From contig NZ_CP070304.1 in assembly GCF_016917355.1 (NCBI RefSeq), positions 620,001-684,000 on the forward strand: 64,000 nt of DNA. Direction: 5' to 3'. The notes under the pieces were generated by a model. That model had not been told where the DNA came from, ran no database searches, and was given only the letters and a program-made list of their open reading frames with translations. This stretch comes from Glaciimonas sp. PAMC28666. GTDB lineage: Bacteria; Pseudomonadota; Gammaproteobacteria; Burkholderiales; Burkholderiaceae_D. This document shows, one piece after another, positions 28,237 through 37,149 of this stretch; positions within the stretch are counted from its first letter, which is position 1, and each line of letters begins with the position of its first letter. The position numbers were made by a program, and so were the translations under genes.

Positions 28237-29097
28237 GTGGCAATGCTACTCGATGCGATTCGTACGCAAATGGATTTGCTATCAAAGTCTGAAAGAAAAG
28301 TCGCGCTGACCATTCTCGACAATCCGCAACTGGCATTGTCCGAAAATATCACAGCGCTGGCTAAAAACGCGTTGGTGTCAGAACCCACGGTGGTGCGTTT
28401 TTGCCGCGCTGTGGGATATGAAGGCTGGCATGATTTCAAACTGAAACTGGCGCAAAGTCTGGCTGTTGCCATGCCCGGTGCAAATGAAATGCTAGCACCC
28501 GATGACATCGCCGTCGACCTGGTCAACAAGATTTGCAGCCGCTCCATTAACACGCTGCTCGATTTACGCAATCACCTCAGCCCGGACGCTATTCAGCGTG
28601 CACTGGATGTCTTGCTGAAATCGAACAAGATTGAGTTCTACGGCCAGGGTACTTCCGGAATTGTTGCGGCAGATGCGCAGCACAAATTTTTTCGCTCCGG
28701 GGTCCCCACGGTCGCGTACTCCGATCCGCACATTCACAGCATTGCCGCTTCGTTGTTACAGCCGGGCGATACCGTGGTCGCGATCTCACAACGCGGTGGA
28801 AACGCGGCGTTACTGAGAAGTGTGCATCTGGCAAAAAAAAGCGGTGCCTCCATTATCGTCCTGGGACCTAGCGGAACCCCACTGGCTGAGCTGGCCACGG
28901 TATTAGTGCCAATTGATCTAAGTTTTAATACCGACCCCTATACGCCAATTTCGGCGCGGCTGGCCCATCTCGTGGTGATTGATATTCTGGCAGTGGGACT
29001 GGCTTTGAAGCGAGGGCCGGAATTTCGAAAGAAAATGCAAAATGCACAAAAAGCCTTGCAGCAATTTGATATGCAATTTGACTCTTTCATTCGTTGA
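28237..29097 (+). CDS. hexR: RpiR/HexR-family transcriptional regulator
   Basis: Protein of 286 residues with an N-terminal helix-turn-helix (LSENITALAKNALVSEPTVVRFCRA spans it, near residues 38-60) and a C-terminal SIS sugar-phosphate-binding domain (EFYGQGTSGIVAADAQHKF, DTVVAISQRGG). HexR proteins repress glucose-catabolism genes and are released by KDPG. Start: a GTG at 28237 has AGGA at a 6-base spacing, overlapping the zwf stop; the ATG at 28243 is two codons later with poorer spacing. The open frame reaching back to 28150 overlaps zwf. Clear HexR-type boxes before edd, pgi, the porin and zwf2/gts make this the likely regulator, though the Glk fusion at 33169 carries a similar DNA-binding domain. 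Confidence 0.9.
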   Translation: MAMLLDAIRTQMDLLSKSERKVALTILDNPQLALSENITALAKNALVSEPTVVRFCRAVGYEGWHDFKLKLAQSLAVAMPGANEMLAPDDIAVDLVNKICSRSINTLLDLRNHLSPDAIQRALDVLLKSNKIEFYGQGTSGIVAADAQHKFFRSGVPTVAYSDPHIHSIAASLLQPGDTVVAISQRGGNAALLRSVHLAKKSGASIIVLGPSGTPLAELATVLVPIDLSFNTDPYTPISARLAHLVVIDILAVGLALKRGPEFRKKMQNAQKALQQFDMQFDSFIR

Positions 29098-29156
29098 TTT
29101 ATTCCTCATAACGAGCGCACGCAATGGCGATATGGAAATAAGTCGGGAGAAAATAA

Positions 29157-29182
29157 AGCTGAGCTGAGCTGAGCTGAGCTGA
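29157..29182 (+). repeat. AGCTG pentanucleotide repeat
   Basis: Five perfect copies of AGCTG between hexR and the epimerase gene, 70 bp before the latter. A candidate slippage tract outside any gene. Confidence 0.85.
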
Positions 29183-29252
29183 TTCGATCCTGCATAAAGC
29201 ATGCGGCAACTATCCAAATACAAAAAAAATCAAACGAAACGACACATCAAAA

Positions 29253-30467
29253 ATGACGACGCGACTCACTGACTTCAAAAATCCGACGTTTTTGCATGAA
29301 CAAATGCGCCGCGACATCGCTTTTTTTCACCCTCGTGCAATCGATCCGACAGGTGGCTTTTTCCATTACTTCAATGACGACGGTAGTGTTTACGATGCAT
29401 CGAGCCGTCACCTGGTGAACAGCGCGCGCATGGTGTTCTGTTATGCCCTGGCATATCGTTTGGATGGAAAAGAAGAATATCGGGAGGCTGCGCGTCATGG
29501 ATTGCATTTCCTCGAAGAAAAGCATAAACAACCGGAATATGGCGGCTATGCCTGGGTGCTGGAAAATGGTGTTCCCACCGACCGCACCCAACATTGTTAT
29601 GGCCTGGCGTTCGTCCTGCTAGCCCACGCTCACGCATTACGAATTGGTATTACAGAAGCCGCAAATGGCGTGCGCACAACCTTTGCGCTGATGGAGCGAT
29701 TGTTCTGGTCGGAGGCCGATGGCTTATATGCCGATGAAGCCACGCCAGACGGAGTGGTGTCCTCCTATCGTGGGCAGAACGCCAATATGCATACCTGTGA
29801 AGCGTTGATTGCAGCTTTCGAGGCAACGAACGAGCCACACTACCTCCATCGGGCGGAGCGTTTAGCCCACAATATGACTCAACGTCAGGCGGCACTCGGC
29901 GACGGCTGGATCTGGGAGCATTACCATGCCGACTGGAGTGTGGATTGGGAGTACAACCGCCACGACAGCAGTAATATGTTCAGACCTTGGGGCTATCAAC
30001 CAGGCCATATGACCGAGTGGTCCAAGTTGTTGTTATTGCTAGATCGTCATAGCGAACATCTGCAACACAACAGCGATTGGCTCCTGGACCGCGCGCAAGC
30101 GTTGTTCGATGTGACGATGCCGCTCGCCTGGGACGCGCAATATGGTGGCCTGATGTATGGTCTGGCCCCGGATGGAAGCGCCTGCGATGATGATAAATAC
30201 TTTTGGGTACAGGCAGAATCGCTGGCGACGGCAGCATTACTGGCCCAACGCACTGGCAATCAGGAATATTGGGATTGGTATAACAAGCTCTGGCAATACA
30301 GCGCTGCCCATTTGATCGATCAGCAGCGCGGTGGCTGGTACCGGATTTTGCGGCGCGACAATCGGCGCTACGGTCCAGAAAAGCCCCCTCATGGCAAAAC
30401 CGACTTTTATCACCCAATGGGGGCGTATCTGGAATCGCTGTACGCCGTGGGCTGCGCGCTGGCATAA
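29253..30467 (+). CDS. AGE-family sugar epimerase/isomerase
   Basis: Protein of 404 residues of the N-acylglucosamine 2-epimerase superfamily, an (alpha/alpha)6 barrel enzyme. Family features: DPTGGFFHYFNDDGSVYD at the N-terminus, LVNSARMVFCYALAYRL, HCYGLAFVLLAHA, the conserved RGQNANMHTCEALIAAFE with catalytic His, and RPWGYQPGHMTEWSKLLL with the second His. Relatives act as mannose isomerases or aldose-ketose isomerases (YihS-like); the substrate here cannot be read off. It follows hexR by 155 bp and may be cotranscribed with pgi-zwf-hexR, suggesting entry of mannose or a similar hexose into the pathway. Confidence 0.85.
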   Translation: MTTRLTDFKNPTFLHEQMRRDIAFFHPRAIDPTGGFFHYFNDDGSVYDASSRHLVNSARMVFCYALAYRLDGKEEYREAARHGLHFLEEKHKQPEYGGYAWVLENGVPTDRTQHCYGLAFVLLAHAHALRIGITEAANGVRTTFALMERLFWSEADGLYADEATPDGVVSSYRGQNANMHTCEALIAAFEATNEPHYLHRAERLAHNMTQRQAALGDGWIWEHYHADWSVDWEYNRHDSSNMFRPWGYQPGHMTEWSKLLLLLDRHSEHLQHNSDWLLDRAQALFDVTMPLAWDAQYGGLMYGLAPDGSACDDDKYFWVQAESLATAALLAQRTGNQEYWDWYNKLWQYSAAHLIDQQRGGWYRILRRDNRRYGPEKPPHGKTDFYHPMGAYLESLYAVGCALA

Positions 30468-30756
30468 ACGCTCTCTTCTCCACCGGACTGATAAATCTTC
30501 CTTTTGTGACACCTTTATGGGCGAGAGCAAAAAACGTCTGGTTTAAAGCGAGATCCACTGGCTGCATCCTCTTCAACCGTCGGATGGTTGCGATTCTTCC
30601 GGCTGTTTTGAGTGTCGATGCGGCGACGCGCGCCTGGCATGCGTGCGCCCTCCTTGTTGCGCAGCGTTGCACCTTCCAACTCTCTTCTCTCCCCTTGTGA
30701 TCGGCAACTGAAAGCCCACGTTCATTCCCGAAATGCGAGGGCGATTCCTATCAAAA
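30468..30756. other. Gap after the epimerase gene
   Basis: No gene is supported between the epimerase stop and the first operator box of the porin. Overlapping short frames (30506-30700) lack ribosome sites. The DNA becomes AT-rich from about 30750 towards the porin. Confidence 0.5.
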
Positions 30757-30786
30757 TGTACTAAAGCTACTTGTAGTAAAAATACA
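30757..30786 (+). promoter_or_regulatory. Two abutting HexR-like operators before the porin
   Basis: TGTACTAAAGCTACT (30757-30771) is followed directly by TGTAGTAAAAATACA (30772-30786), two 15-bp near-palindromes in tandem. They match TGTAGTNNNNYTACA in 13 and 14 of 15 positions. About 300 bp before the porin ATG. Confidence 0.55.
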
Positions 30787-30916
30787 AAATAATATCATTC
30801 ATAAACAAATGGGCAAAAACTCCGCTCATTGATAACCTTTTCCCTCCCTGCGATCACTTTTATGGCATTTGTACACAGAACACCACTTAATATCTGCAGC
30901 TTTTTTGCAACACAAA

Positions 30917-30931
30917 TATAGTAAAACTACA
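30917..30931 (+). promoter_or_regulatory. HexR-like operator before the porin
   Basis: TATAGTAAAACTACA, 14 of 15 positions of TGTAGTNNNNYTACA, 155 bp before the porin ATG and in an AT-rich promoter-like region. Confidence 0.55.
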
Positions 30932-31085
30932 TAAAACAAACAATTAAGATCCAAATCCGTTTAACATCATCTCAACAAATCAGATCTGGTATTGCAGCTT
31001 TTGCGATAACGAGATGAAAAAAATTTCGAGCAAAAAATGACTCGAAAAGCGGTGGTTCACACCATATTTTTACTTAGGAGATGAA

Positions 31086-32198
31086 ATGAGCAAAACAGTT
31101 TTGAAAAGTCTGCGCGCGGGCTCCCGCCTGCCACTGGTAAAACCACTTGCAGCAGCAATCATTCTGGCCGCCACTTGCGCTGGCCAAGCACAAGCCCAAA
31201 CCAACGTCACCATCTATGGTCGTGTGGATGCCGGTATCGACTACAACAGTAACCAGTACAACGCTTCCAACGGTCAACGCGGTGGCCAATGGGGCACTGG
31301 CGGCAATAGCTGGGGAACCAGTATGTTCGGTTTCAAAGGCACGGAAGATCTGGGCGGCGGGTTGAAAGCTATCTTCACTTTGGAAAACGGTTTTAACGCT
31401 GGTAACGGCGCCATCAACGGCAGCAGCCCAGGTGCCCCGGCCCAAATCTGGTCACGTCGTTCTTTTGTCGGTTTGTCGGGTGATTTCGGTACCGTCAAAA
31501 TCGGTCGCGATTTGACTTTGCCAAGTGACATCGTCTGGAGCCTTGATCCAACCGGTCAGCAAAACTTAGGTTCCGCGACATTGGTAAAAGGTCGTAACTG
31601 GCCACAAACCAGCAATCAGGTTCAATACATCTCGCCAAGTTTTAACGGCTTCACAGCACAAGGCGCGTACGGTTTCGGCGAAGTTGCCGGTGCCAACAAA
31701 CCTAACAGCAGTGGCGGTCTGGCGCTGTCATACGTCCAATCCAACTATTCTTTGATCGCCATGTATGACGTGGCCAATGATAACAAAGGTCAATATTCAA
31801 CCTTATTTACAAACTCGAAAGAGCTGACATTAGGCGGAACGGTCAACATCGATAAATTGAAGTTGTACGCCGCGTACCAAAATCTTTCGGCTCCTCAGAC
31901 TGTCACCGGTCCGAACAAAGCCAACCATTTCTGGGTCGGCGCGAACTACCAGTTGACCCCTGCATTGACTTTGATCGCAGCCGCTTATCACGTAAAACTG
32001 AACCAAAACGTTGGCAGTGCCAACCTGTTCATGCTGGGCACCAACTACAGTTTGTCGAAACGCACTCTGCTGTACGCAAGCATCGGTACAGTGCGTAACG
32101 GTTCGAACACGAACTTCCAGGTTGAGTCCGGCGACGGCACTGGTTTGACTGGTCAAAACCAAAACGCGTTTTACACGGGTGTCAGCCACTCGTTCTAA
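31086..32198 (+). CDS. Gram-negative porin, Burkholderiales type
   Basis: Outer-membrane beta-barrel channel of 370 residues. A signal peptide ends at AQAQA near residue 37. The mature start QTNVTIYGRVDAGIDYNSN, the FGFKGTEDLGGGLKAIFTLENGF block and the C-terminal ALFYTGVSHSF-like ending with terminal Phe (NAFYTGVSHSF) are hallmarks of the porin_4 family of Burkholderiales. A ribosome site (AGGAGATGAA) precedes the ATG. Three HexR-like boxes upstream and its position in a glucose-use region suggest it passes sugars; the specificity is inferred from context only. It ends in a clear terminator. Confidence 0.93.
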   Translation: MSKTVLKSLRAGSRLPLVKPLAAAIILAATCAGQAQAQTNVTIYGRVDAGIDYNSNQYNASNGQRGGQWGTGGNSWGTSMFGFKGTEDLGGGLKAIFTLENGFNAGNGAINGSSPGAPAQIWSRRSFVGLSGDFGTVKIGRDLTLPSDIVWSLDPTGQQNLGSATLVKGRNWPQTSNQVQYISPSFNGFTAQGAYGFGEVAGANKPNSSGGLALSYVQSNYSLIAMYDVANDNKGQYSTLFTNSKELTLGGTVNIDKLKLYAAYQNLSAPQTVTGPNKANHFWVGANYQLTPALTLIAAAYHVKLNQNVGSANLFMLGTNYSLSKRTLLYASIGTVRNGSNTNFQVESGDGTGLTGQNQNAFYTGVSHSF

Positions 32199-32317
32199 GC
32201 AATACCCGGGTAAGGTCGAAAGTCGTGTCGCTTGAGCTCGGCACGGCGGTCCACCTTATCTTGTAATTTTGCCGATTAGTGGCAGTAGCAAGACGTCCCT
32301 GGGTATCCCCCAGATTT

Positions 32318-32345
32318 TGCCCATTCGCTGAGTGGGCATTTTTTA
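32318..32345 (+). terminator. Rho-independent terminator of the porin gene
   Basis: Stem TGCCCATTC / GAGTGGGCA with one mismatch and a T6 run, 120 bp beyond the porin stop. The rest of the 344-bp gap to the cytochrome gene holds nothing I can name. Confidence 0.85.
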
Positions 32346-32542
32346 TGGGCAAACAACATTGTTGTTTTCCACCTTGCGACCATCGTCGCCCTTATTAACA
32401 ACTTTTTGCGGACTTTGCTGTCATATCAGCAGAAAAAGCCTGGGCCTACATCACCCGGAGCTTCTATTTGTTTGCAACAAGTCCATAGCCTACCAATCAG
32501 GCCATGTCAGAAAAATTTTGAAATGATTTTTTGGATAACACT

Positions 32543-33073
32543 ATGCGCACAGCGGTTGCTGATCACCGACGTTACTCCCGTCCCGCGGTTTACTTGCATT
32601 GGGCAATTTTTTTATTAGTCGCGACGGCTTATCTAGCGATCGAAATTCGTGGTCCGAAAGGAAGCGACTCAAGAATATTTTGGACCGCCACGCACCTATG
32701 GGCTGGCGTAAGCGTGCTGATTTTGTCGCTAATTCGTGTCGGCTGGCGTTTCTATCGGACACCGCCAGCGCCTGAGCCCGACAATGCGATCCTGATGGTG
32801 CTTGCAAAAGCGACGCACAGTTTGCTCTACATTTTTATCATTACGCAGCCCATCCTTGGAATCTTGATGATCAACCTCGGCGGCCATCCAGTGACGCTTG
32901 CAGGTCTCGGATCATTTACCGTGGTGGCGCCACATCACGATGCCGGCAAGGTCGTGAAATGGGTACACGAAACATTAGGGAATGTATTTTACTTCGTCAT
33001 TGGGCTACACGCACTGGCTGCGCTTTTTCACCAATTTATCAAACGCGATAATGTCTTGCGCAGGATGTGGTGA
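32543..33073 (+). CDS. Cytochrome b561 family protein
   Basis: Inner-membrane b-type cytochrome of 176 residues with four spans. Haem-ligand histidines are placed as in CybB: YLHWAIF in span 1, ATHLWAGVS in span 2, KATHSLLY in span 3, and GLHALAALFHQF in span 4; a further HHDAGK and VHETLGN lie in the loop. The family transfers electrons from quinol or acts in superoxide/quinone chemistry. The ATG at 32543 is preferred over an in-frame TTG at 32531. Single gene. Confidence 0.88.
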   Translation: MRTAVADHRRYSRPAVYLHWAIFLLVATAYLAIEIRGPKGSDSRIFWTATHLWAGVSVLILSLIRVGWRFYRTPPAPEPDNAILMVLAKATHSLLYIFIITQPILGILMINLGGHPVTLAGLGSFTVVAPHHDAGKVVKWVHETLGNVFYFVIGLHALAALFHQFIKRDNVLRRMW

Positions 33074-33168
33074 TCTGACGTCGGGCGGCTGGCGCGCCCG
33101 CAAATCCGCTCGAAGGAGCAATAAGCGCCGACTGCCGCCTGATGGCTTCTGATACTGTCATCACCTCT

Positions 33169-35145
33169 TTATTTTGTATGCGATATCAGGTTCGGTGTCG
33201 ATGGCGAACTTTTCTCTGGCAATGACGAAGACGCTGCGTGAGTAGCTTCTTCCGCAGCGATTTTATCGCTGGTGCCATCACCCTCCATGGCTGCAGTGTG
33301 CGTCAGGATGCCGCGTTTAGCCTGTCTCTGTAGCTCCGCAAAAGGACTCGACCGATTCATCGAAACGCCCACCGCCAATACATCGATCAATAACAACAAC
33401 AATATCCGCGAAACCATTGGAATATGCATGTTGCTCCCTTCGTCATGCTCCACCGCCAAGGTAAAGTCCGCCCGCTTCGCTAACTGGGAATTGCTGGGTG
33501 CGAGCGCGATGATGGTTGCGCCGGAGTTAACCGCAACTTCCACCGCCGGCGCCAGATGGCGCAAACGACCAGAGTTGGAGATAATCACCGCCACATCGGT
33601 GCTTTTCAGCAATGAGGCGGAAATCTCTTGCAGCTGAGGATCAGTATAGGCAGATGCTGGAATCCCCAAACGGAAAAACTTCTGCTGCGCATCCTCTGCA
33701 ACCAATCCACAGCTGCCGAATCCATAGAATTCGATCCGCGAAGCCTGACTGAGAATATCAATAACTTTGGTCAAGGTGTCAGCATTAAGATTATCGCGCA
33801 CCTCCATCATTGCCGAAATAGTATTGTCGACGACCTTCACGCCCACATCCAGCGATGAATCGCCAACGTGCACCTGGCTATGCGCAACCGGCACTGTTCC
33901 GGTCACACCGGATGCCAATTTCAACTTAAAATCGGCCAGGCCCTGACAACCCATCGTGCGACAAAAACGAATCACTGTGGGCTGACTGACCTCGGCACGG
34001 CGAGCGATTTCCGATATCGGTTCACTCATGACAGCACGGGGATGCGCCAGAATCAAACTGGCAACCTTCTGCTCAGCCGGTGAAAACTGGGATCGGGCCT
34101 TGCGAATTCTCTCCAGTATCGGTATTGCATTACCGCCGCCCAGATGCTCGGCTAAAATTGCGGCGACGCCGACAAAAGCAGGATAAGGTGCGGTGATAAC
34201 AAATGTCGGAATCTTCGCCATGTATCCAGCGAACCGACCTTTACTTTCAAAGCGGGCGCGGAACGAGGAGTTCGCAAAATACTCGCCCAGGCGTGGCACT
34301 ACGCCACCGCCTATATAAATACCGCCCAATGTTCCCAACGTGACGGCTACGTCAGCGGCAACTGTGCCCAACATGGCGCAAAAACAATCCAGTACTTCGC
34401 TACATAATTCATCAGTCCCACTTAATGCACGCTCAACGATCTGTGCTGTATGCAGCGGTTCCGGATTGACTATGCCGCGCAAATCTGCCAAAGCCATATA
34501 GGTGATTTCAATACCGGGGCCGGACACCAGGCGCTCAGCGGAAACGTGGGAATAGGTCCTGCGGCAATACTCCAGGATCGCCGCCTCACGTGCGTCACCG
34601 GGTGCAAAACTCACATGACCGCCTTCGCTACCCAGCGCAATCCAACGCCCTTCAGTGGGAATCAAGCCACCCACTCCCAATCCGGTACCAGCGCCGACCA
34701 GGCCAATGACACCACCAGCCAGTGGCTTCCCCCCACCAATTTGAACGCAATGAACATGCCCCAGATGCGGCAAAGCCATTGATAATGCGGTGAAATCATT
34801 CACCACCAACAGCGTGTCAAAATTCAGTCGGCGGCGTGTCGCTTCAATCGAAAAAGCCCAATGATGGTTAGTCATTTTTATTTCATCGCCATGCACCGGA
34901 TTAGCCATGGCAATGGCGGCGTGGCGAACTTGCGACTGGGGATTCGAGGCCAGATAGGCCTCGACCGCGAGCGCAAATTCTGCATAATCGGCACAGCGCA
35001 AGGTCTGAATTGCCTCAATTTGGCCAGGCGAGCGCTCCAGCGCAAATCGCGCATTGGTGCCCCCGACGTCTGCCAACAGGCGCGGACCATCAAGATAGCC
35101 ATCCGCCGAGATTAGGTTAACATTTGCGGCTGTAGATGAAGCCAT
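33169..35145 (-). CDS. glk: Bifunctional glucokinase / RpiR-type transcriptional regulator
   Basis: Fusion protein of 658 residues known from Burkholderiales. Residues 15-340 are a Glk-family glucokinase (LLADVGGTNARFALE phosphate loop, VVNDFTALSMALP with the catalytic Asp, GLVGAGTGLGVGG and LGSEGGHVSFAP). Residues 345-620 are an RpiR/HexR-like regulator: helix-turn-helix SEPISEIARRAEVSQPTVIR and a SIS domain (EFYGFGSCGLVAEDAQQKFF, DVAVIISNSGR). The last 35 residues are a Ser/Ala-rich tail. It phosphorylates glucose and probably binds DNA, a second HexR-like protein in the same region. It follows zwf copy 2 by 114 bp on the same strand and is probably cotranscribed with it. Confidence 0.94.
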   Translation of the reverse strand: MASSTAANVNLISADGYLDGPRLLADVGGTNARFALERSPGQIEAIQTLRCADYAEFALAVEAYLASNPQSQVRHAAIAMANPVHGDEIKMTNHHWAFSIEATRRRLNFDTLLVVNDFTALSMALPHLGHVHCVQIGGGKPLAGGVIGLVGAGTGLGVGGLIPTEGRWIALGSEGGHVSFAPGDAREAAILEYCRRTYSHVSAERLVSGPGIEITYMALADLRGIVNPEPLHTAQIVERALSGTDELCSEVLDCFCAMLGTVAADVAVTLGTLGGIYIGGGVVPRLGEYFANSSFRARFESKGRFAGYMAKIPTFVITAPYPAFVGVAAILAEHLGGGNAIPILERIRKARSQFSPAEQKVASLILAHPRAVMSEPISEIARRAEVSQPTVIRFCRTMGCQGLADFKLKLASGVTGTVPVAHSQVHVGDSSLDVGVKVVDNTISAMMEVRDNLNADTLTKVIDILSQASRIEFYGFGSCGLVAEDAQQKFFRLGIPASAYTDPQLQEISASLLKSTDVAVIISNSGRLRHLAPAVEVAVNSGATIIALAPSNSQLAKRADFTLAVEHDEGSNMHIPMVSRILLLLLIDVLAVGVSMNRSSPFAELQRQAKRGILTHTAAMEGDGTSDKIAAEEATHAASSSLPEKSSPSTPNLISHTK

Positions 35146-35259
35146 AAATTAAAATTCTCACTCAAAACATTGATTAATCAACTCTAAAAATAATTTGACG
35201 ATTGCTGCATTATCGCATGTCAAATTATCACATTAGCTATCCCCCAGGCCTTCCCAACT

Positions 35260-36735
35260 TTACCGATCCTCAGGCCATTGCGCTCCAGCGCGGGCCATCA
35301 TCGCAAACGATGCGGTCGGGCCCCAGCTTCCCGCCATGTATGGCTTGGGCGGCGATGCGCTGGTTTGCCAGTGATGCAATAAGGGCTCTACCCACTTCCA
35401 CGCTGCTTCTTGTTCGTCGCGTCGGACAAACAACGATAAATTACCCCGGATGGCATCCAGCAAAAGGCGTTCATAGGCTTCTGCCCGTCGTTGTTTAAAG
35501 GCTTGATCGAACGACAGATCCAATGCCACCGGCTGCATGATCATGCCATCACCGGGCTGCTTGGCCAGGCAATGTAATTGAATCGACTCATCCGGCTGCA
35601 AACGGATCACCAGGCGGTTACTGACGGTGCCGCTCGGACCGAACGGCATCGGTAGAATCGCATGCGGAACCGGCCTGAATGTAATGATAATTTCTGCAGC
35701 GCGATGCGCCAACCGCTTACCGGTACGCAGAAAAAATGGGACCCCGGCCCAACGCCAGTTATTAATCTCTGCGTGCAAGGCCACAAAGGTTTCCGTCTGA
35801 GAATGCGGGCCTATACCCGGCTCCTGCAAATAGCCCGGCACCGACTGATTGTTAACCGCACCTGCAACATATTGACCGCGCACCGCGCGCAGTTCAAGAT
35901 CTTCCGCAGAAAATGGCCTCAGGGCGCGCAACACACGGACTTTTTCATCACGCACCGCATTTGCGTCAAAAGAGATCGGCGGCTCCATCGCCACCGTACA
36001 CAATAACTGCAGCAAATGGTTTTGTACCATGTCGCGCATTGCACCGGTACCGTCGTAAAACTCACCGCGCCCTTCTACCCCCAGTTGCTCCGCAATCGTC
36101 AGTTGTACATGAGCGATGGATTCACGTCGCCATAACGGCTCGAACAAACTATTTGCAAAGCGCAATGCCAGCAAATTTTGCACCGATTCTTTGCCGAGAT
36201 AATGATCGATACGATAAATTTGATCCTCCGAAAAAACCCGCGCAACCGCATCGTTAATAGCATGCGACGAACGCAAATCATGACCAAGCGGCTTTTCCAG
36301 CACGACACGCGCTAGCGCCAGATCGATCGTGCTGATAGCCAGATTGGCACAAATCCGTTCGAACAATAGTGGAGAAGTCGCCAGATAAAAAACCGACACA
36401 ACCTTACTATCTGCCAATAGATCAGCCAAACGTTGATAGTCGGTCGGCTCGATCAAATCCAGCGCCAGGTAATCAATGCGGTCCAAAAAACTTTGCCACA
36501 CCGCAACATCCGCATTGACTGACTCGCTGCCTTTTACATATTGGATCGCGTGTTCGCTCACCCACTCCTGATAATCTGTTCGGCTAAAAGACTGTTTTGA
36601 TACACAGATAATCCGTCCGGTCTCATGCAACTTAGCATCCCGATGGGCGACAAAAAGCGCCGGAAGAATCTTCCGCATCGCCAGGTCGCCAGTCGCACCG
36701 AACAGGACAAAAATAAAGGGAGGTTGGGTATTCAT
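35260..36735 (-). CDS. zwf: Glucose-6-phosphate 1-dehydrogenase (copy 2)
   Basis: Second Zwf of the window, 491 residues. It shares FGATGDLAMRKILPALF, VVLEKPLGHDL, and the active-site IDHYLGKESVQNLLALRF with copy 1, but is clearly diverged from it, so not a recent duplication. The ATG at 36735 is used; a GTG one codon earlier is possible, and neither has a good ribosome site, so the start may be leaderless or weakly translated. It heads the zwf2 - glk/rpiR operon and is divergent from the sugar ABC operon; two HexR-like boxes lie in the shared gap. Confidence 0.95.
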   Translation of the reverse strand: MNTQPPFIFVLFGATGDLAMRKILPALFVAHRDAKLHETGRIICVSKQSFSRTDYQEWVSEHAIQYVKGSESVNADVAVWQSFLDRIDYLALDLIEPTDYQRLADLLADSKVVSVFYLATSPLLFERICANLAISTIDLALARVVLEKPLGHDLRSSHAINDAVARVFSEDQIYRIDHYLGKESVQNLLALRFANSLFEPLWRRESIAHVQLTIAEQLGVEGRGEFYDGTGAMRDMVQNHLLQLLCTVAMEPPISFDANAVRDEKVRVLRALRPFSAEDLELRAVRGQYVAGAVNNQSVPGYLQEPGIGPHSQTETFVALHAEINNWRWAGVPFFLRTGKRLAHRAAEIIITFRPVPHAILPMPFGPSGTVSNRLVIRLQPDESIQLHCLAKQPGDGMIMQPVALDLSFDQAFKQRRAEAYERLLLDAIRGNLSLFVRRDEQEAAWKWVEPLLHHWQTSASPPKPYMAGSWGPTASFAMMARAGAQWPEDR

Positions 36736-36776
36736 CACTTTTTTGTATTAAATAAAAACTTATATTGCAATATTAA

Positions 36777-36791
36777 TGTAGCATTACTACA
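36777..36791 (-). promoter_or_regulatory. HexR-like operator in the zwf2 / sugar-ABC divergent gap
   Basis: TGTAGCATTACTACA, a palindrome with perfect 5-bp arms TGTAG / CTACA, 41 bp before the zwf2 ATG. Best-formed box of the window. Confidence 0.65.
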
Positions 36792-36848
36792 ATTACAAGC
36801 GGTGAAAGCGATGATTTATCTAAGCTGTCGGATAAAATCGACTTTCCC

Positions 36849-36863
36849 TGTAGTTTTACTAGC
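36849..36863. promoter_or_regulatory. Second HexR-like operator in the zwf2 / sugar-ABC gap
   Basis: TGTAGTTTTACTAGC, a good left half and partial right half of the same 15-bp motif. It lies 57 bp from the first box. A third, differently spaced repeat TTGTA-N5-TACAA is at 36930-36944. Confidence 0.45.
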
Positions 36864-37149
36864 TGGCTTCTAACGGCAAGATGAATGTACGACAAAAACA
36901 AACCGTACGCTGCTGTGCCCTGAGAAAAATTGTATAAATTACAAAATAACAACAAAAATGATCCAATCGATGATTGCCAGGCGATACGTAATAGCCACAA
37001 GGCAGCAATCAGTGATGTTTGAAACAAAGGTGCAGACCATTGCATCGATAGTGGAAAAGGTGTTTTTCAGGTTGTGCGAGCAATCAACTAAGCCAGCGGT
37101 CAGGCTTAAAAATGAAAATACGTTATTAGCGTTTTAACAGGAGACAAGT

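Noticed and set aside
35146-35259. HexR box between zwf2 and glk
   Set aside because: No TGTA...TACA palindrome is present; glk is better explained by read-through from zwf2.
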